Below, piece by piece: positions 4,274 through 11,357 of a stretch of 11,857 nucleotides of DNA; within the stretch, counting starts at the first letter, position 1; every line of letters starts with the position of its first letter. The notes below the pieces were generated by a model. That model was not told the DNA's origin. It ran no database searches and saw only the letters and a program-made list of their open reading frames with translations. The DNA comes from CBCPMX01 sp965120355 (GTDB lineage Bacteria > Bacillota > Clostridia > Oscillospirales > Oscillospiraceae), in the NCBI GenBank assembly GCA_965120355.1, contig CBCPMX010000168.1:1-11857 (forward strand), read 5' to 3'. Both the position numbers and the translations under genes were made by a program.

Positions 4274-6417
4274 ATATGTTACGTTATCTGAAGGGCTCCT
4301 GGAAAGCGGTGCTTCTGATTCTTTTGCTGCTGGTGGCTCAGGCCGTCTGCGATCTGACCCTGCCCCAATACACTTCCGACCTGGTGGACGTGGGGATTCA
4401 GCAAAGCGGCGTGGATCATGTTTCTCCCTCTGAGCTGCGGGAAAGCACCTGGCAAGCCCTGCGGCTGTTGATGACCGACGAAGAATTGTCCATCGCCGAA
4501 CCGGCCTATACGCAGCAAGACAACGGCAATTATATCCTGACAGCGCAGGGCGAAGCAGACCGCGAAAACCTGGACGCCGCGCTCTGCACACCCATGGTCC
4601 TGCTGCAGACCATGCAGAGCAGTCAGGGGATGGACGCCCAAACCCTGGTGACCCTGGCGGAAGCCGGTCAGCTCACGCGGGAGCAGCTGCTGGCCATCCG
4701 CGCCGAGGTGGAGTCGGAACTGACCGCCGCCGGGGATTCTCTGCTGGAACAGCAGGCCATTCAGGTCACCCAGGCGGAGTATGAAGCCCTGGGCTATGAT
4801 TTGGATGATATGCAGCTGCAATACCTGCTGTCCACCGGCGCCAAGATGCTTGGCATTTCCCTGGTAATGGTGGTCGCAGCCGTGCTGGTGGGCCTGTTGG
4901 CCTCCCGGGTGTCGGCGTCTGTGTCCATGGATCTGCGCAGCCAGCTGTTCCAGAAGGTAATTTCCTTCGGCAACGACGAAATGGACCAGTTCTCCACCGC
5001 CTCCCTCATCACCCGCTCCACCAACGATATCCAGCAGGTGCAGATGGTCATTGTGATTTTGCTGCGAATGGTCCTCTACGCGCCGATTCTGGGCATTGGC
5101 GGCGTGCTCAGGGTAGCCAGCACCCGCACCGGCATGGCCTGGATCATTGCAGTGGCCGTGGGCGCAATTTTCCTGCTGGTTGCAATCCTGATGTCGGTCG
5201 CCATGCCGAAGTTCAAGAAAATGCAGACCCTCATTGACCGTCTGAACCTGGTCTCCCGGGAAATTTTGACGGGCCTGCCGGTGATTCGAGCCTTCAGCCG
5301 CGAAAAATATGAGGAGGAACGGTTCGATAAAGCCAACCGGGATCTGATGCGCACCCAGCTGTTCACCAATCGCGTCATGACCTTTATGTCGCCCGTGATG
5401 ACGCTAATTATGAACATCATCACGGTCAGCATTGTCTGGATCGGCGGGCACGGCGTGGACGCCGGCACCATGCAGGTGGGCGATATGATGGCCTTCATCA
5501 CTTATACTATGCAGATTGTCATGGCCTTCCTGATGTTGGCGATGGTGTCCATTATGCTGCCCCGCGCCAGCGTCTCTGCCGACCGGATCAACGAAGTATT
5601 GCGCACCGAACCAAAAATCCGCGATAAGGAAAACGCGCTGGAAGATCCGACCCGGAACTGGCAGGGAGAGCTGCAGTTCCACGACGTCAGCTTCCATTAT
5701 CCCGACGCCGATGCCGACGCTCTGGAGCACATCTCCTTCACGGCAAAGCCCGGCCAGACCACGGCGATTATTGGCTCTACCGGCAGCGGAAAATCCACGC
5801 TGCTGAACCTAATTCCTCGATTCTTTGACGTCAGCCAGGGCAAAATCACGCTGGACGGCATAGACATTCGCGACATGACGCTGCATCAGCTCCACAGCCT
5901 GCTGGGCTACGTACCGCAGAAGGGCGTCCTGTTCTCCGGCGATATCGAGTCCAACCTGAAATTCGGCGGTGCACAGATCTCCGATGCGGATATGGAGCAG
6001 GCAGCGGAAATTGCCCAGGCCACAGAGTTCATCTCCTCCAAGCCGGCGGGCTACCAGTCCCCCATTTCCCAGGGCGGCTCCAATGTCTCCGGCGGCCAGA
6101 AGCAGCGCCTGTCCATCGCCCGGGCCATCGCCAAACACCCGAAGGTGTTCCTCTTTGACGATTCCTTCTCGGCATTGGACTACAAAACCGATGTGGCGCT
6201 GCGGCGGGCCTTGGCAAGCCAGATTCGAGACGTGACCACCATCATTGTGGCCCAGCGGATCTCCACCATACTCCACGCAGACCAGATCATCGTCATGGAC
6301 GAGGGCAAGATTGCCGGCATCGGCACCCACGAGGAACTGATGCGCACCTGTACCACCTACCAGAAGATCGCCCGGTCGCAGCTTTCTGAAAAAGAGTTGG
6401 GAGGGATCGCAGAATGA
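4267..6417 (+). CDS. ABC exporter half-transporter, degenerate ATP site, large extracellular insertion
   Basis: The 716-residue product has a type-IV exporter membrane domain followed by a nucleotide-binding domain. TM1 is at about 13-30, and a hydrophilic stretch of roughly 160 residues, probably extracellular, lies before TM2 (about 195-215). The remaining helices run to about 430. The nucleotide-binding domain has Walker A GSTGSGKST (503-511), Q-loop VPQKGVLFSG, signature VSGGQ (SGGQ 608-611) and Walker B VFLFDD. The catalytic Glu is replaced by Asp632 and the switch His by Gln663 (VAQRIS). These changes mark the degenerate-site partner of a heterodimeric exporter, not a decayed gene. AAAGGAGA precedes the ATG at 4267, which overlaps marR by 7 bases; its stop overlaps the partner start (ATGA). 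The substrate is not visible; multidrug or peptide export is typical. Confidence 0.93.
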   Translation: MLNMLRYLKGSWKAVLLILLLLVAQAVCDLTLPQYTSDLVDVGIQQSGVDHVSPSELRESTWQALRLLMTDEELSIAEPAYTQQDNGNYILTAQGEADRENLDAALCTPMVLLQTMQSSQGMDAQTLVTLAEAGQLTREQLLAIRAEVESELTAAGDSLLEQQAIQVTQAEYEALGYDLDDMQLQYLLSTGAKMLGISLVMVVAAVLVGLLASRVSASVSMDLRSQLFQKVISFGNDEMDQFSTASLITRSTNDIQQVQMVIVILLRMVLYAPILGIGGVLRVASTRTGMAWIIAVAVGAIFLLVAILMSVAMPKFKKMQTLIDRLNLVSREILTGLPVIRAFSREKYEEERFDKANRDLMRTQLFTNRVMTFMSPVMTLIMNIITVSIVWIGGHGVDAGTMQVGDMMAFITYTMQIVMAFLMLAMVSIMLPRASVSADRINEVLRTEPKIRDKENALEDPTRNWQGELQFHDVSFHYPDADADALEHISFTAKPGQTTAIIGSTGSGKSTLLNLIPRFFDVSQGKITLDGIDIRDMTLHQLHSLLGYVPQKGVLFSGDIESNLKFGGAQISDADMEQAAEIAQATEFISSKPAGYQSPISQGGSNVSGGQKQRLSIARAIAKHPKVFLFDDSFSALDYKTDVALRRALASQIRDVTTIIVAQRISTILHADQIIVMDEGKIAGIGTHEELMRTCTTYQKIARSQLSEKELGGIAE

Positions 6418-8246
6418 GTGAACCGAGAAGAAGACGCATAGGCGGTCCCGGCGCCATAGGCACCGGGGAAAAAGCCAAGGATTTCAAGGGCACCATTGGC
6501 AAGCTGCTGTCCTATATGGGCCGGTTCAAATTTGCCCTCATTGGCGTGCTGATCTTCGCCATTGGCAGTACCATCTTTAATGTGGTGGGCCCCAAAATTC
6601 TGGGCCAGGCCACCACAGAGCTGTTCAACGGGCTGGTGGCCAAAGTCACCGGCGCCGGCAGCATCGACTTTACGAAAATTGGGCAGATCCTGCTTTTGCT
6701 GCTGTGCCTGTATGCCGTCAGCGCCCTGTTCTCTTTTATCCAGGGATGGCTCATGTCCGGCATCTCCCAACGTCTGTGCTACCGGCTGCGGCGGGATATC
6801 TCGGAGAAAATCCACCGGATGCCCATGAAGTATTTTGAGTCCCGCACGGTCGGCGAAGTGCTCTCCCACATCACCAACGATGTGGACACCCTGGGCCAGA
6901 GCTTGAACCAGAGCGTGACGCAGCTCATCACTTCCATTACCACCATCCTGGGCGTGGTCATTATGATGCTGTCCATCAGCCCGCTGATGACCTGCATCAC
7001 CATAGTGATCCTGCCTGTGAGCCTGGTGCTGATCATCTTTGTGGTGAAACACTCTCAGCGGTATTTTAACGACCAGCAGGAGACGCTGGGTGTCATCAAT
7101 GGTCAAGTGGAGGAAATCTATTCCGGCCACAATGTAGTCCGGGCCTTCAACCGGGAACAGACCGTATTGGATGAGTTCCAGGCCACCAACCGGAAACTGT
7201 ACCAATCCGCTTGGAAATCTCAGTTTTTCTCCGGCCTGATGCAGCCCATTATGAATTTTGTGGGCAATCTGGGCTATGTGGCCGTCGCAGTAGTGGGCGC
7301 AGTGCTGGCAGCACGCGGCACCATTCAGGTAGGCGACATCCAGTCCTTTATTCAGTATGTCCGCAACTTTACACAGCCCATTACCCAAATGGCGCAGGTG
7401 TCCAACATGCTCCAGTCCATGGCGGCCGCTGCGGAACGGGTATTCGAATTCCTGAGTGAAGAAGAAGAGGATATGACCGTGGAGAATCCCGCCTCCATTG
7501 AGAACCTCCGCGGCGAAGTGGAGTTCGACCATATCCGCTTCGGCTACAATCCCGATAAGATCATTATCAAGGACTTTTCCGCCAAAATTCAGCCCGGCCA
7601 GATGGTGGCCATTGTCGGGCCCACCGGCGCCGGCAAAACCACCATGGTTAAGCTGCTGATGCGCTTCTATGATGTGAACAGCGGCGCCATTCGCGTGGAC
7701 GGCCACGACATCCGGGAGTTCAACCGCAGCGAGCTGCGGGAAGCCTTTGGGATGGTTCTGCAGGACACCTGGCTGTTCAAGGGCACCATCATGGAGAATA
7801 TCCGCTACGGCCGGCTGGATGCCACAGATGAAGAGGTCATCGCCGCCGCCAAGGCTGCGCACGTCCACCATTTCATCCAGACGCTTCCCGGCGGTTACCA
7901 AATGGAGCTGAATGAGGACGCCAGCAACATCTCCCAGGGCCAGAAGCAGCTGCTGACCATTGCACGGGCCATTCTGGCAGACAATAAAGTCCTGATTCTG
8001 GACGAGGCCACCTCCAGCGTCGATACCCGCACAGAGCATTTGATTCAGGCGGCTATGAACGAGCTGATGAAGGGCAGAACCAGCTTTGTCATTGCCCATC
8101 GTCTGTCCACCATCAAGGACGCAGATCTGATTCTGGTCATGAAGGACGGCGACATCATTGAGCAGGGCAATCACGAACAGCTGCTGGCCAAGGGCGGCTT
8201 TTATGCCAGTCTGTATAACAGTCAGTTTGAGGACGTTTCCGCATAA
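6414..8246 (+). CDS. ABC exporter half-transporter, canonical catalytic partner
   Basis: This is the second half of the heterodimeric exporter, 610 residues long. It has a basic, Gly-rich cytosolic N-terminus (MSEPRRRRIGG), six predicted membrane helices without a large insertion, and a nucleotide-binding domain with Walker A GPTGAGKTT (402-410), Walker B VLILDE with catalytic Glu531, and switch His562 (IAHRLST). Its signature is altered to SQGQ (507-510). With the partner this gives one consensus ATP site (Walker A, Glu and His from here, VSGGQ from the partner) and one degenerate site (Asp632 and Gln663 from the partner, SQGQ from here), the known layout of BmrCD or TM287/288-type exporters. 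The ATG at 6414 overlaps the upstream stop by 4 bases, with GGGAGGG just before it, so equal synthesis by coupling is likely. ATP hydrolysis would drive substrate out across the membrane. Confidence 0.95.
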   Translation: MSEPRRRRIGGPGAIGTGEKAKDFKGTIGKLLSYMGRFKFALIGVLIFAIGSTIFNVVGPKILGQATTELFNGLVAKVTGAGSIDFTKIGQILLLLLCLYAVSALFSFIQGWLMSGISQRLCYRLRRDISEKIHRMPMKYFESRTVGEVLSHITNDVDTLGQSLNQSVTQLITSITTILGVVIMMLSISPLMTCITIVILPVSLVLIIFVVKHSQRYFNDQQETLGVINGQVEEIYSGHNVVRAFNREQTVLDEFQATNRKLYQSAWKSQFFSGLMQPIMNFVGNLGYVAVAVVGAVLAARGTIQVGDIQSFIQYVRNFTQPITQMAQVSNMLQSMAAAAERVFEFLSEEEEDMTVENPASIENLRGEVEFDHIRFGYNPDKIIIKDFSAKIQPGQMVAIVGPTGAGKTTMVKLLMRFYDVNSGAIRVDGHDIREFNRSELREAFGMVLQDTWLFKGTIMENIRYGRLDATDEEVIAAAKAAHVHHFIQTLPGGYQMELNEDASNISQGQKQLLTIARAILADNKVLILDEATSSVDTRTEHLIQAAMNELMKGRTSFVIAHRLSTIKDADLILVMKDGDIIEQGNHEQLLAKGGFYASLYNSQFEDVSA

Positions 8247-8267
8247 CGCGGGATGTTGATTTTAAAA

Positions 8268-8298
8268 TGAATAGGACGCCCCCTTTTCCCGCATACTA
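8268..8298 (+). promoter_or_regulatory. Sigma-G-type (forespore) promoter of spoVAC
   Basis: TGAATA (8268-8273), an 18-base spacer and CATACTA (8292-8298) match the sigma-G consensus known from Bacillus (GNATR and CATNNTA) very closely. Transcription would start near 8305, leaving a leader of about 17 bases that is mostly the ribosome binding site. The spacer holds the left arm of an 11-bp inverted repeat, and the right arm falls in the transcribed leader. Expression in the forespore is what the spoVA function requires, which strengthens the call. Confidence 0.8.
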
Positions 8299-8317
8299 AC
8301 GGAAACAAGGGGGCGTC
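8275..8317 (+). repeat. 11-bp inverted repeat masking the spoVAC SD in read-through RNA
   Basis: GACGCCCCCTT (8275-8285) and AAGGGGGCGTC (8307-8317) are perfect inverted repeats. The right arm contains the spoVAC ribosome binding sequence AAGGGGG. RNA reading through from the ABC genes would carry both arms and could hide that sequence. RNA started at the sigma-G promoter (near 8305) would carry only the right arm and leave it free. No T-run follows, so termination is uncertain. Confidence 0.7.
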
Positions 8318-8321
8318 TCTT

Positions 8322-8762
8322 ATGGACAATCAACAGTATCAACAGTTTGTGGACCAGCGCGCGCCCAAGTCGCCGCTATGGAAGGACGTGCTCAACGCCT
8401 TCTGGATCGGCGGGCTCATCTGCGTACTGGGCCAACTGCTTATCAATGGATGGAAAGCCCTGGGGCTGGATCAGGAAAACGCCGGCACCGCCGCGTCCAT
8501 CTGTCTGGTGGCCATCAGCGCCATTTTGACGGGCCTGAGCATCTACGACGATATCGCCAAAGTGGCCGGCGCCGGAACCCTGGTGCCCATCACCGGCTTT
8601 GCCAACTCCGTGGTCTCGCCGGCCATGGAGTTCCGGTCCGAGGGGCTGGTACTGGGCATCGGCGCAAAGATGTTCACCATCGCCGGGCCGGTGCTGGTAT
8701 ACGGCATTTCCGCCAGCGTCCTTTACGGGATTATATATCAGATCTGTCAACTTTTATTTTAG
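8322..8762 (+). CDS. spoVAC: Stage V sporulation protein AC (SpoVAC)
   Basis: SpoVA proteins form the inner-membrane channel of the spore that takes up dipicolinic acid during sporulation and releases it at germination. SpoVAC has also been described as a mechanosensitive channel. This 146-residue protein has a short polar N-terminus (YQQFVDQRAPKSP), then membrane segments at about 24-42, 58-74, 84-97 and 108-142. The family core is clear: GGLICVLGQ at 30-38, LTGLSIYDDIAKVAGAGT at 69-86, VPITGFANSVVSPAMEF at 88-104 and GAKMFTIAGPVLVYG at 114-128. AAGGGGG lies 8 bases before the ATG. A sigma-G-type promoter drives it and a strong terminator closes it. Unusually, spoVAD and spoVAE do not follow, so it stands alone here. 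SpoVAE is the main alternative identity, but length and motifs favour SpoVAC. Confidence 0.92.
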   Translation: MDNQQYQQFVDQRAPKSPLWKDVLNAFWIGGLICVLGQLLINGWKALGLDQENAGTAASICLVAISAILTGLSIYDDIAKVAGAGTLVPITGFANSVVSPAMEFRSEGLVLGIGAKMFTIAGPVLVYGISASVLYGIIYQICQLLF

Positions 8763-8797
8763 GAGGCCGCAGTGCAAATCGGATTCCTCCTATTTAT

Positions 8798-8841
8798 ACT
8801 GGCAAACGCCGTTGCATCCGCAGCGGCGTTTGCCAGTTTTC
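8798..8841 (+). terminator. Strong intrinsic terminator of spoVAC
   Basis: ACTGGCAAACGCCG (8798-8811) pairs perfectly with CGGCGTTTGCCAGT (8824-8837). The stem extends inward by a T-G pair and TGC/GCA to an ATCC tetraloop, about 18 pairs in all, and is followed by TTTTC. It lies 36 bases past the spoVAC stop. In the opposite direction the stem is followed by ATAAATAGG, so it may slow transcription from the convergent sirtuin operon but is weaker that way. A second small inverted repeat, TAGGAGG/CCTCCTA (8760-8766, 8786-8792), lies just before it. Confidence 0.88.
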
Positions 8842-8864
8842 TGCCGTGCTGCACAGCGCTCCGC

Positions 8865-9590
8865 TCAAAGCTTGGAGAAAATTTCTCCGATGGGTTCGCG
8901 CAGGATCAGGTCCGCCCGCCCGTCCATGGGGGTGGCGTCCCGGTTGATGAGCACCAGTTGATGTCCCGCATAATACCGCAGCAGGCCGGCAGCGGGATAG
9001 ACCGTCAGGCTGGTGCCGCCCACAATGAGTACTTCTGCCTGTGCAATGGCCTGCACCGCACCGGTGATGGTATCTTCGTCCAAGCCTTCTTCATACAGCA
9101 CGACATCAGGCTTGACAATGCCGCCGCAGGTGCAGCGGGGAATGCCTTCGGAATTTTTGATGAACAGCGCCCCCTCCAGCCCGTCATACCGCTTGCCGCA
9201 GGATTGGCAAGTGTTGCGGTAAACGGTGCCATGGAGGTTGTAGATCCGCTTGGAGCCTGCTTTTTCATGAAGGCCGTCCACATTCTGGGTGACAATGGCC
9301 TTCAGTTTTCCCGCCCGCTCCAGCTCCGCCAGCTTCACATGGGCTGCGTTGGGTGCAAACTCCAGCGGCAGCAGCTTGTCGCGGTAAAAGCGAAAAAATT
9401 CCTCCGTGTGATGGACATAGAAGGTATGGGAGAGCATAGTCTCCGGCGGGTACTGGAACTTCTGGCTGTAGAGGCCATCTACACTTCTAAAATCCGGAAT
9501 TCCAGATTCTGTGCTTACTCCCGCGCCACCGAAGAATACAATGTTGTCACTTTCCGCTACCCACTGCTTTAAGGTTTCAAGATTTGTCAT
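8865..9590 (-). CDS. Sirtuin NAD-dependent protein deacetylase (Sir2/CobB family)
   Basis: The enzyme removes acyl groups from lysines using NAD, giving nicotinamide and O-acyl-ADP-ribose in the cytosol. The 241-residue protein has the full set of sirtuin motifs: NAD-binding GAGVSTESGIPDFRS (23-36 region), TQNVDGLH (101-108), catalytic His120 in NLHGT, a zinc site of Cys128, Cys131, Cys153 and Cys155 (C-x2-C and C-x-C), and GGTSLTVYPA. I chose the ATG at 9590 because GAGGAG lies about 8 bases before it and the domain starts normally. A longer frame to 9659 would add arginine-rich residues inside trmD. Its start overlaps the end of trmD by 14 bases, so it is the third gene of the rimM-trmD operon and probably translated by coupling. 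It may act in metabolic or ribosome-linked acetylation control; the targets are unknown. Confidence 0.94.
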   Translation of the reverse strand: MTNLETLKQWVAESDNIVFFGGAGVSTESGIPDFRSVDGLYSQKFQYPPETMLSHTFYVHHTEEFFRFYRDKLLPLEFAPNAAHVKLAELERAGKLKAIVTQNVDGLHEKAGSKRIYNLHGTVYRNTCQSCGKRYDGLEGALFIKNSEGIPRCTCGGIVKPDVVLYEEGLDEDTITGAVQAIAQAEVLIVGGTSLTVYPAAGLLRYYAGHQLVLINRDATPMDGRADLILREPIGEIFSKL

Positions 9591-10344
9591 GTTGCAACTC
9601 CTCCCATTCCGCCTCCACCTCGGCCAGGAATTTGCGCTCCTGCTTCGTGGAAGGATCAAAGGTCAGCTTTTCATACATATCCGGACGGCGCTGCCGGGTG
9701 CGCAGCAGAGACTGCTTCCGCCGCCAGCGGGCAATATTGGCGTGATGACCAGACAGAAGAACGGGCGGCACGGACAGGCCGTGCCAATTCTCCGGGCGGG
9801 AATACTGGGGATATTCCAGCAGGCCGTCCCAATGGCTCTCATCGGTGAAGCACTCCTCGCCGCCCAAAACCCCCGGCACCAGCCGGCACACCGCGTCGGC
9901 CACAGCCATGGCGGGAATTTCACCGCCGGTGAGGACAAAGTCGCCGATGGAGATTTCCTCGTCCACGCACTCATCAATGAATCGCTGGTCAATGCCCTCG
10001 TAGTGGCCGCAGACCAGAATCAGATTTCCATAGTCCTTCAGCCGTTTGGCGTCGGCCTGGCAAAAGGTTTTCCCGCAGGGCGACAGGAAAATGGTGTGGA
10101 CCGGCCCGCCCACTTCGTCCAGGATGTGACACCAGCAGTTGTACAGCGGATCCGCCTGCATCACCGCCCCACGACCGCCGCCATAGGGATAGTCGTCCAC
10201 CTGGTTCTGCTTGTTGGTGGTATAGTCCCGGATCTGGTGGGTCTCAATGCGGATATAGCCCCGTTCCTGGGCGCGGCCCAGAATGCTCTCGTTCATCATG
10301 TCTCCCACCGTGTCGGGAAACAGGGTCATGATATCAATGCGCAT
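9577..10344 (-). CDS. trmD: tRNA (guanine-37-N1)-methyltransferase
   Basis: TrmD transfers a methyl group from S-adenosylmethionine to N1 of G37, next to the anticodon, and so prevents +1 frameshifts. It acts as a homodimer with a trefoil-knot (SPOUT) fold. The 255-residue protein shows MRIDIMTLFPD at the N-terminus, DDYPYGGGRGAVMQ at 50-63, GHYEGIDQR at 113-121 and EEISIGDFVLTGGE at 129-142, followed by the helical C-terminal tRNA-binding domain with LLSGHHANIARWR. Length is normal. The ATG at 10344 gives the standard N-terminus and overlaps the rimM stop by 11 bases. A longer frame to 10395 is only rimM sequence read out of frame. Its end overlaps the sirtuin start. No rplS or rpsP is next to it, unlike many Firmicutes. 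Confidence 0.97.
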   Translation of the reverse strand: MRIDIMTLFPDTVGDMMNESILGRAQERGYIRIETHQIRDYTTNKQNQVDDYPYGGGRGAVMQADPLYNCWCHILDEVGGPVHTIFLSPCGKTFCQADAKRLKDYGNLILVCGHYEGIDQRFIDECVDEEISIGDFVLTGGEIPAMAVADAVCRLVPGVLGGEECFTDESHWDGLLEYPQYSRPENWHGLSVPPVLLSGHHANIARWRRKQSLLRTRQRRPDMYEKLTFDPSTKQERKFLAEVEAEWEELQHDKS

Positions 10345-10831
10345 CGGTCTGCATCCCCTCAATGAGCCGCACCCGGACATAGCCGCCGTCCACATTGATC
10401 TCCTCCACGAATTCCTCCACCACAGGAATCATGTATTCGTGACCGCCGCCGCGCACAACGTAGACGTCATTGGACGGCGGCGTCAGTACCTCGACGATTT
10501 TTCCCAGCTCACGCCCATTGCACAGCACCGGCAGGCCAACGAGATCGGCGATGAAGACCGCGCCTTCAGCCAGTTCCACCTGGTCGCGGTCAATGGAAAC
10601 CTGCTTATTTCGCAGCAACGCCGCCTGATTCACATCGTCGATCCCTTCCAGCTTCACCAGTACGCAGGTCTTGTGGACACGGCTGGACTCCACGGCGTAG
10701 GGCCTTCCGTCAATATAAAATTCATCAAATTCCAGCAGAAAGTCCGGCGTATCCGCCCAGGGAAGGATCTTGAGCTCCCCACGGACGCCGTGGGTATTGA
10801 CGATCTGCCCAGTCTCCAATAAATTAGGCAT
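10334..10831 (-). CDS. rimM: 16S rRNA processing/maturation protein RimM
   Basis: RimM binds ribosomal protein S19 and helps the 3' (head) domain of the 30S subunit mature. The 165-residue protein has the N-terminal RimM domain, with TGQIVNTHGVRGELKI at about 7-22, and a C-terminal PRC barrel with DLVGLPV, ELGKIVEVL, NDVYVV and MIPVVEEFVEEIN. Its length is normal. The ATG at 10831 has GAGGTG 6 bases upstream; one at 10840 would add three residues without a suitable site. It is the first gene of the rimM-trmD-sirtuin operon and overlaps trmD by 11 bases. The usual upstream partners rpsP and the KH-domain gene are absent from this window. Two promoter candidates lie upstream, at 10904-10933 and 11026-11054. 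Confidence 0.95.
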   Translation of the reverse strand: MPNLLETGQIVNTHGVRGELKILPWADTPDFLLEFDEFYIDGRPYAVESSRVHKTCVLVKLEGIDDVNQAALLRNKQVSIDRDQVELAEGAVFIADLVGLPVLCNGRELGKIVEVLTPPSNDVYVVRGGGHEYMIPVVEEFVEEINVDGGYVRVRLIEGMQTDAH

Positions 10832-10903
10832 GAGAATCACCTCGTGTAATTATTTCTTTATTAATACTGATATCAGAGAAGAACGCCTCATGAGATGGGC
10901 GAA

Positions 10904-10933
10904 TTTATATCGGTTTCAATCCCGGCAAATCAA
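10904..10933 (-). promoter_or_regulatory. Promoter candidate of rimM-trmD-sirtuin (proximal)
   Basis: On the minus strand this reads TTGATT (10933-10928), an 18-base spacer and TATAAA (10909-10904). Both hexamers are fair matches. The start would lie near 10897, giving a leader of about 65 bases. The perfect palindrome CTGATATCAG (10867-10876) would fall within that leader. Confidence 0.4.
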
Positions 10934-11025
10934 AATTCAGGGCCTTGCAAACAGCAAACCACAGCAGGGCAGTCAACGCCCGTTCCGCTTCTCTGCCGCT
11001 CTGCGCGAAAACCAGCCCTCTTTTA

Positions 11026-11054
11026 ATAATATCCCAAGTTTCTTCGAAAGTAAA
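11026..11054 (-). promoter_or_regulatory. Promoter candidate of rimM-trmD-sirtuin (distal)
   Basis: On the minus strand this reads TTTACT (11054-11049), a 17-base spacer and TATTAT (11031-11026), with an AT-rich surround. If used, it gives a leader of about 190 bases before rimM, long enough for regulation. I recognise no known leader motif in it. Confidence 0.4.
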
Positions 11055-11227
11055 TGAAAAATTGCGCCTTATCCAAACCCGGCAACTGCCGCCCCTGCCC
11101 GGCAGACGGTCGGACTCCCATCCGGCGGACTGTGGTCGAGCTTTCGCGCGTTTCCACGGGTTCCTCCGAGCAACTGTTGGGATTTCCCCTGTTTTTTCGT
11201 CGATTCGGGGAATTTCCAGCAGAAGAA

Positions 11228-11255
11228 TTGACATTTTCCCTTCCGTGAGTATAAT
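11228..11255 (+). promoter_or_regulatory. Consensus sigma-A promoter of the SLH protein gene
   Basis: TTGACA (11228-11233), a 16-base spacer and TATAAT (11250-11255) form a near-perfect housekeeping promoter, only the spacer being one base short. Transcription would start near 11262, giving a leader of about 95 bases. A strong constitutive promoter suits an abundant surface protein. The leader holds two ACAATATT repeats (11309-11316 and 11328-11335) and two TTTGATATG repeats (11260-11268 and 11335-11343). Confidence 0.8.
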
Positions 11256-11357
11256 AGCATTTGATATGTCGATTTATGCCAAGTTTGAGTGAACTCCAGA
11301 TCAGCTGGACAATATTCTCTCTCAATTACAATATTTTGATATGGGGGTGTGCTGGAC

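Larger units (their letters stand above)
10832..11357. other. Divergent intergenic region between rimM and the SLH gene
   Basis: No credible gene was found. The region contains two minus-strand promoter candidates toward rimM, a strong plus-strand promoter toward the SLH gene, a palindrome CTGATATCAG at 10867-10876, and an unexplained GC-rich block at about 11060-11225 with several short hairpins. The open frame 10905-11234 on the minus strand has a weak start and a composition rich in Arg and Trp, and crosses a promoter candidate; I do not call it. Confidence 0.55.

Noticed and set aside
4267..6417. First ABC subunit as a decaying pseudogene because of its altered Walker B and switch residues
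   Set aside because: The frame is intact and overlaps both neighbours tightly, and the changes are matched by the SQGQ signature of the partner, the pattern of functional heterodimeric exporters.
6357..8174. 605-codon open frame on the minus strand opposite the second ABC gene
   Set aside because: It mirrors the codon pattern of the ABC gene and gives a His- and Gly-rich translation without domains. It has no independent promoter or ribosome binding site.
8275..8317. Inverted repeat as an ordinary terminator of the ABC operon
   Set aside because: The stem is good, but only TCTCTTATG follows it, without a T-run, and its right arm is the spoVAC ribosome binding region. A regulatory or insulating role fits better.
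8772..9572. Plus-strand frame with AGGAGG five bases before a GTG start
   Set aside because: The start looks tempting and the first 25 residues are hydrophobic, but the frame runs through the spoVAC terminator and then antisense through the sirtuin gene. The AGGAGG is part of a local inverted repeat at the spoVAC stop.
10905..11234. 109-codon minus-strand frame upstream of rimM
   Set aside because: It has a weak ribosome binding site, crosses a promoter candidate and a GC-rich hairpin block, and shows no recognisable domain. It remains possible but cannot be supported.
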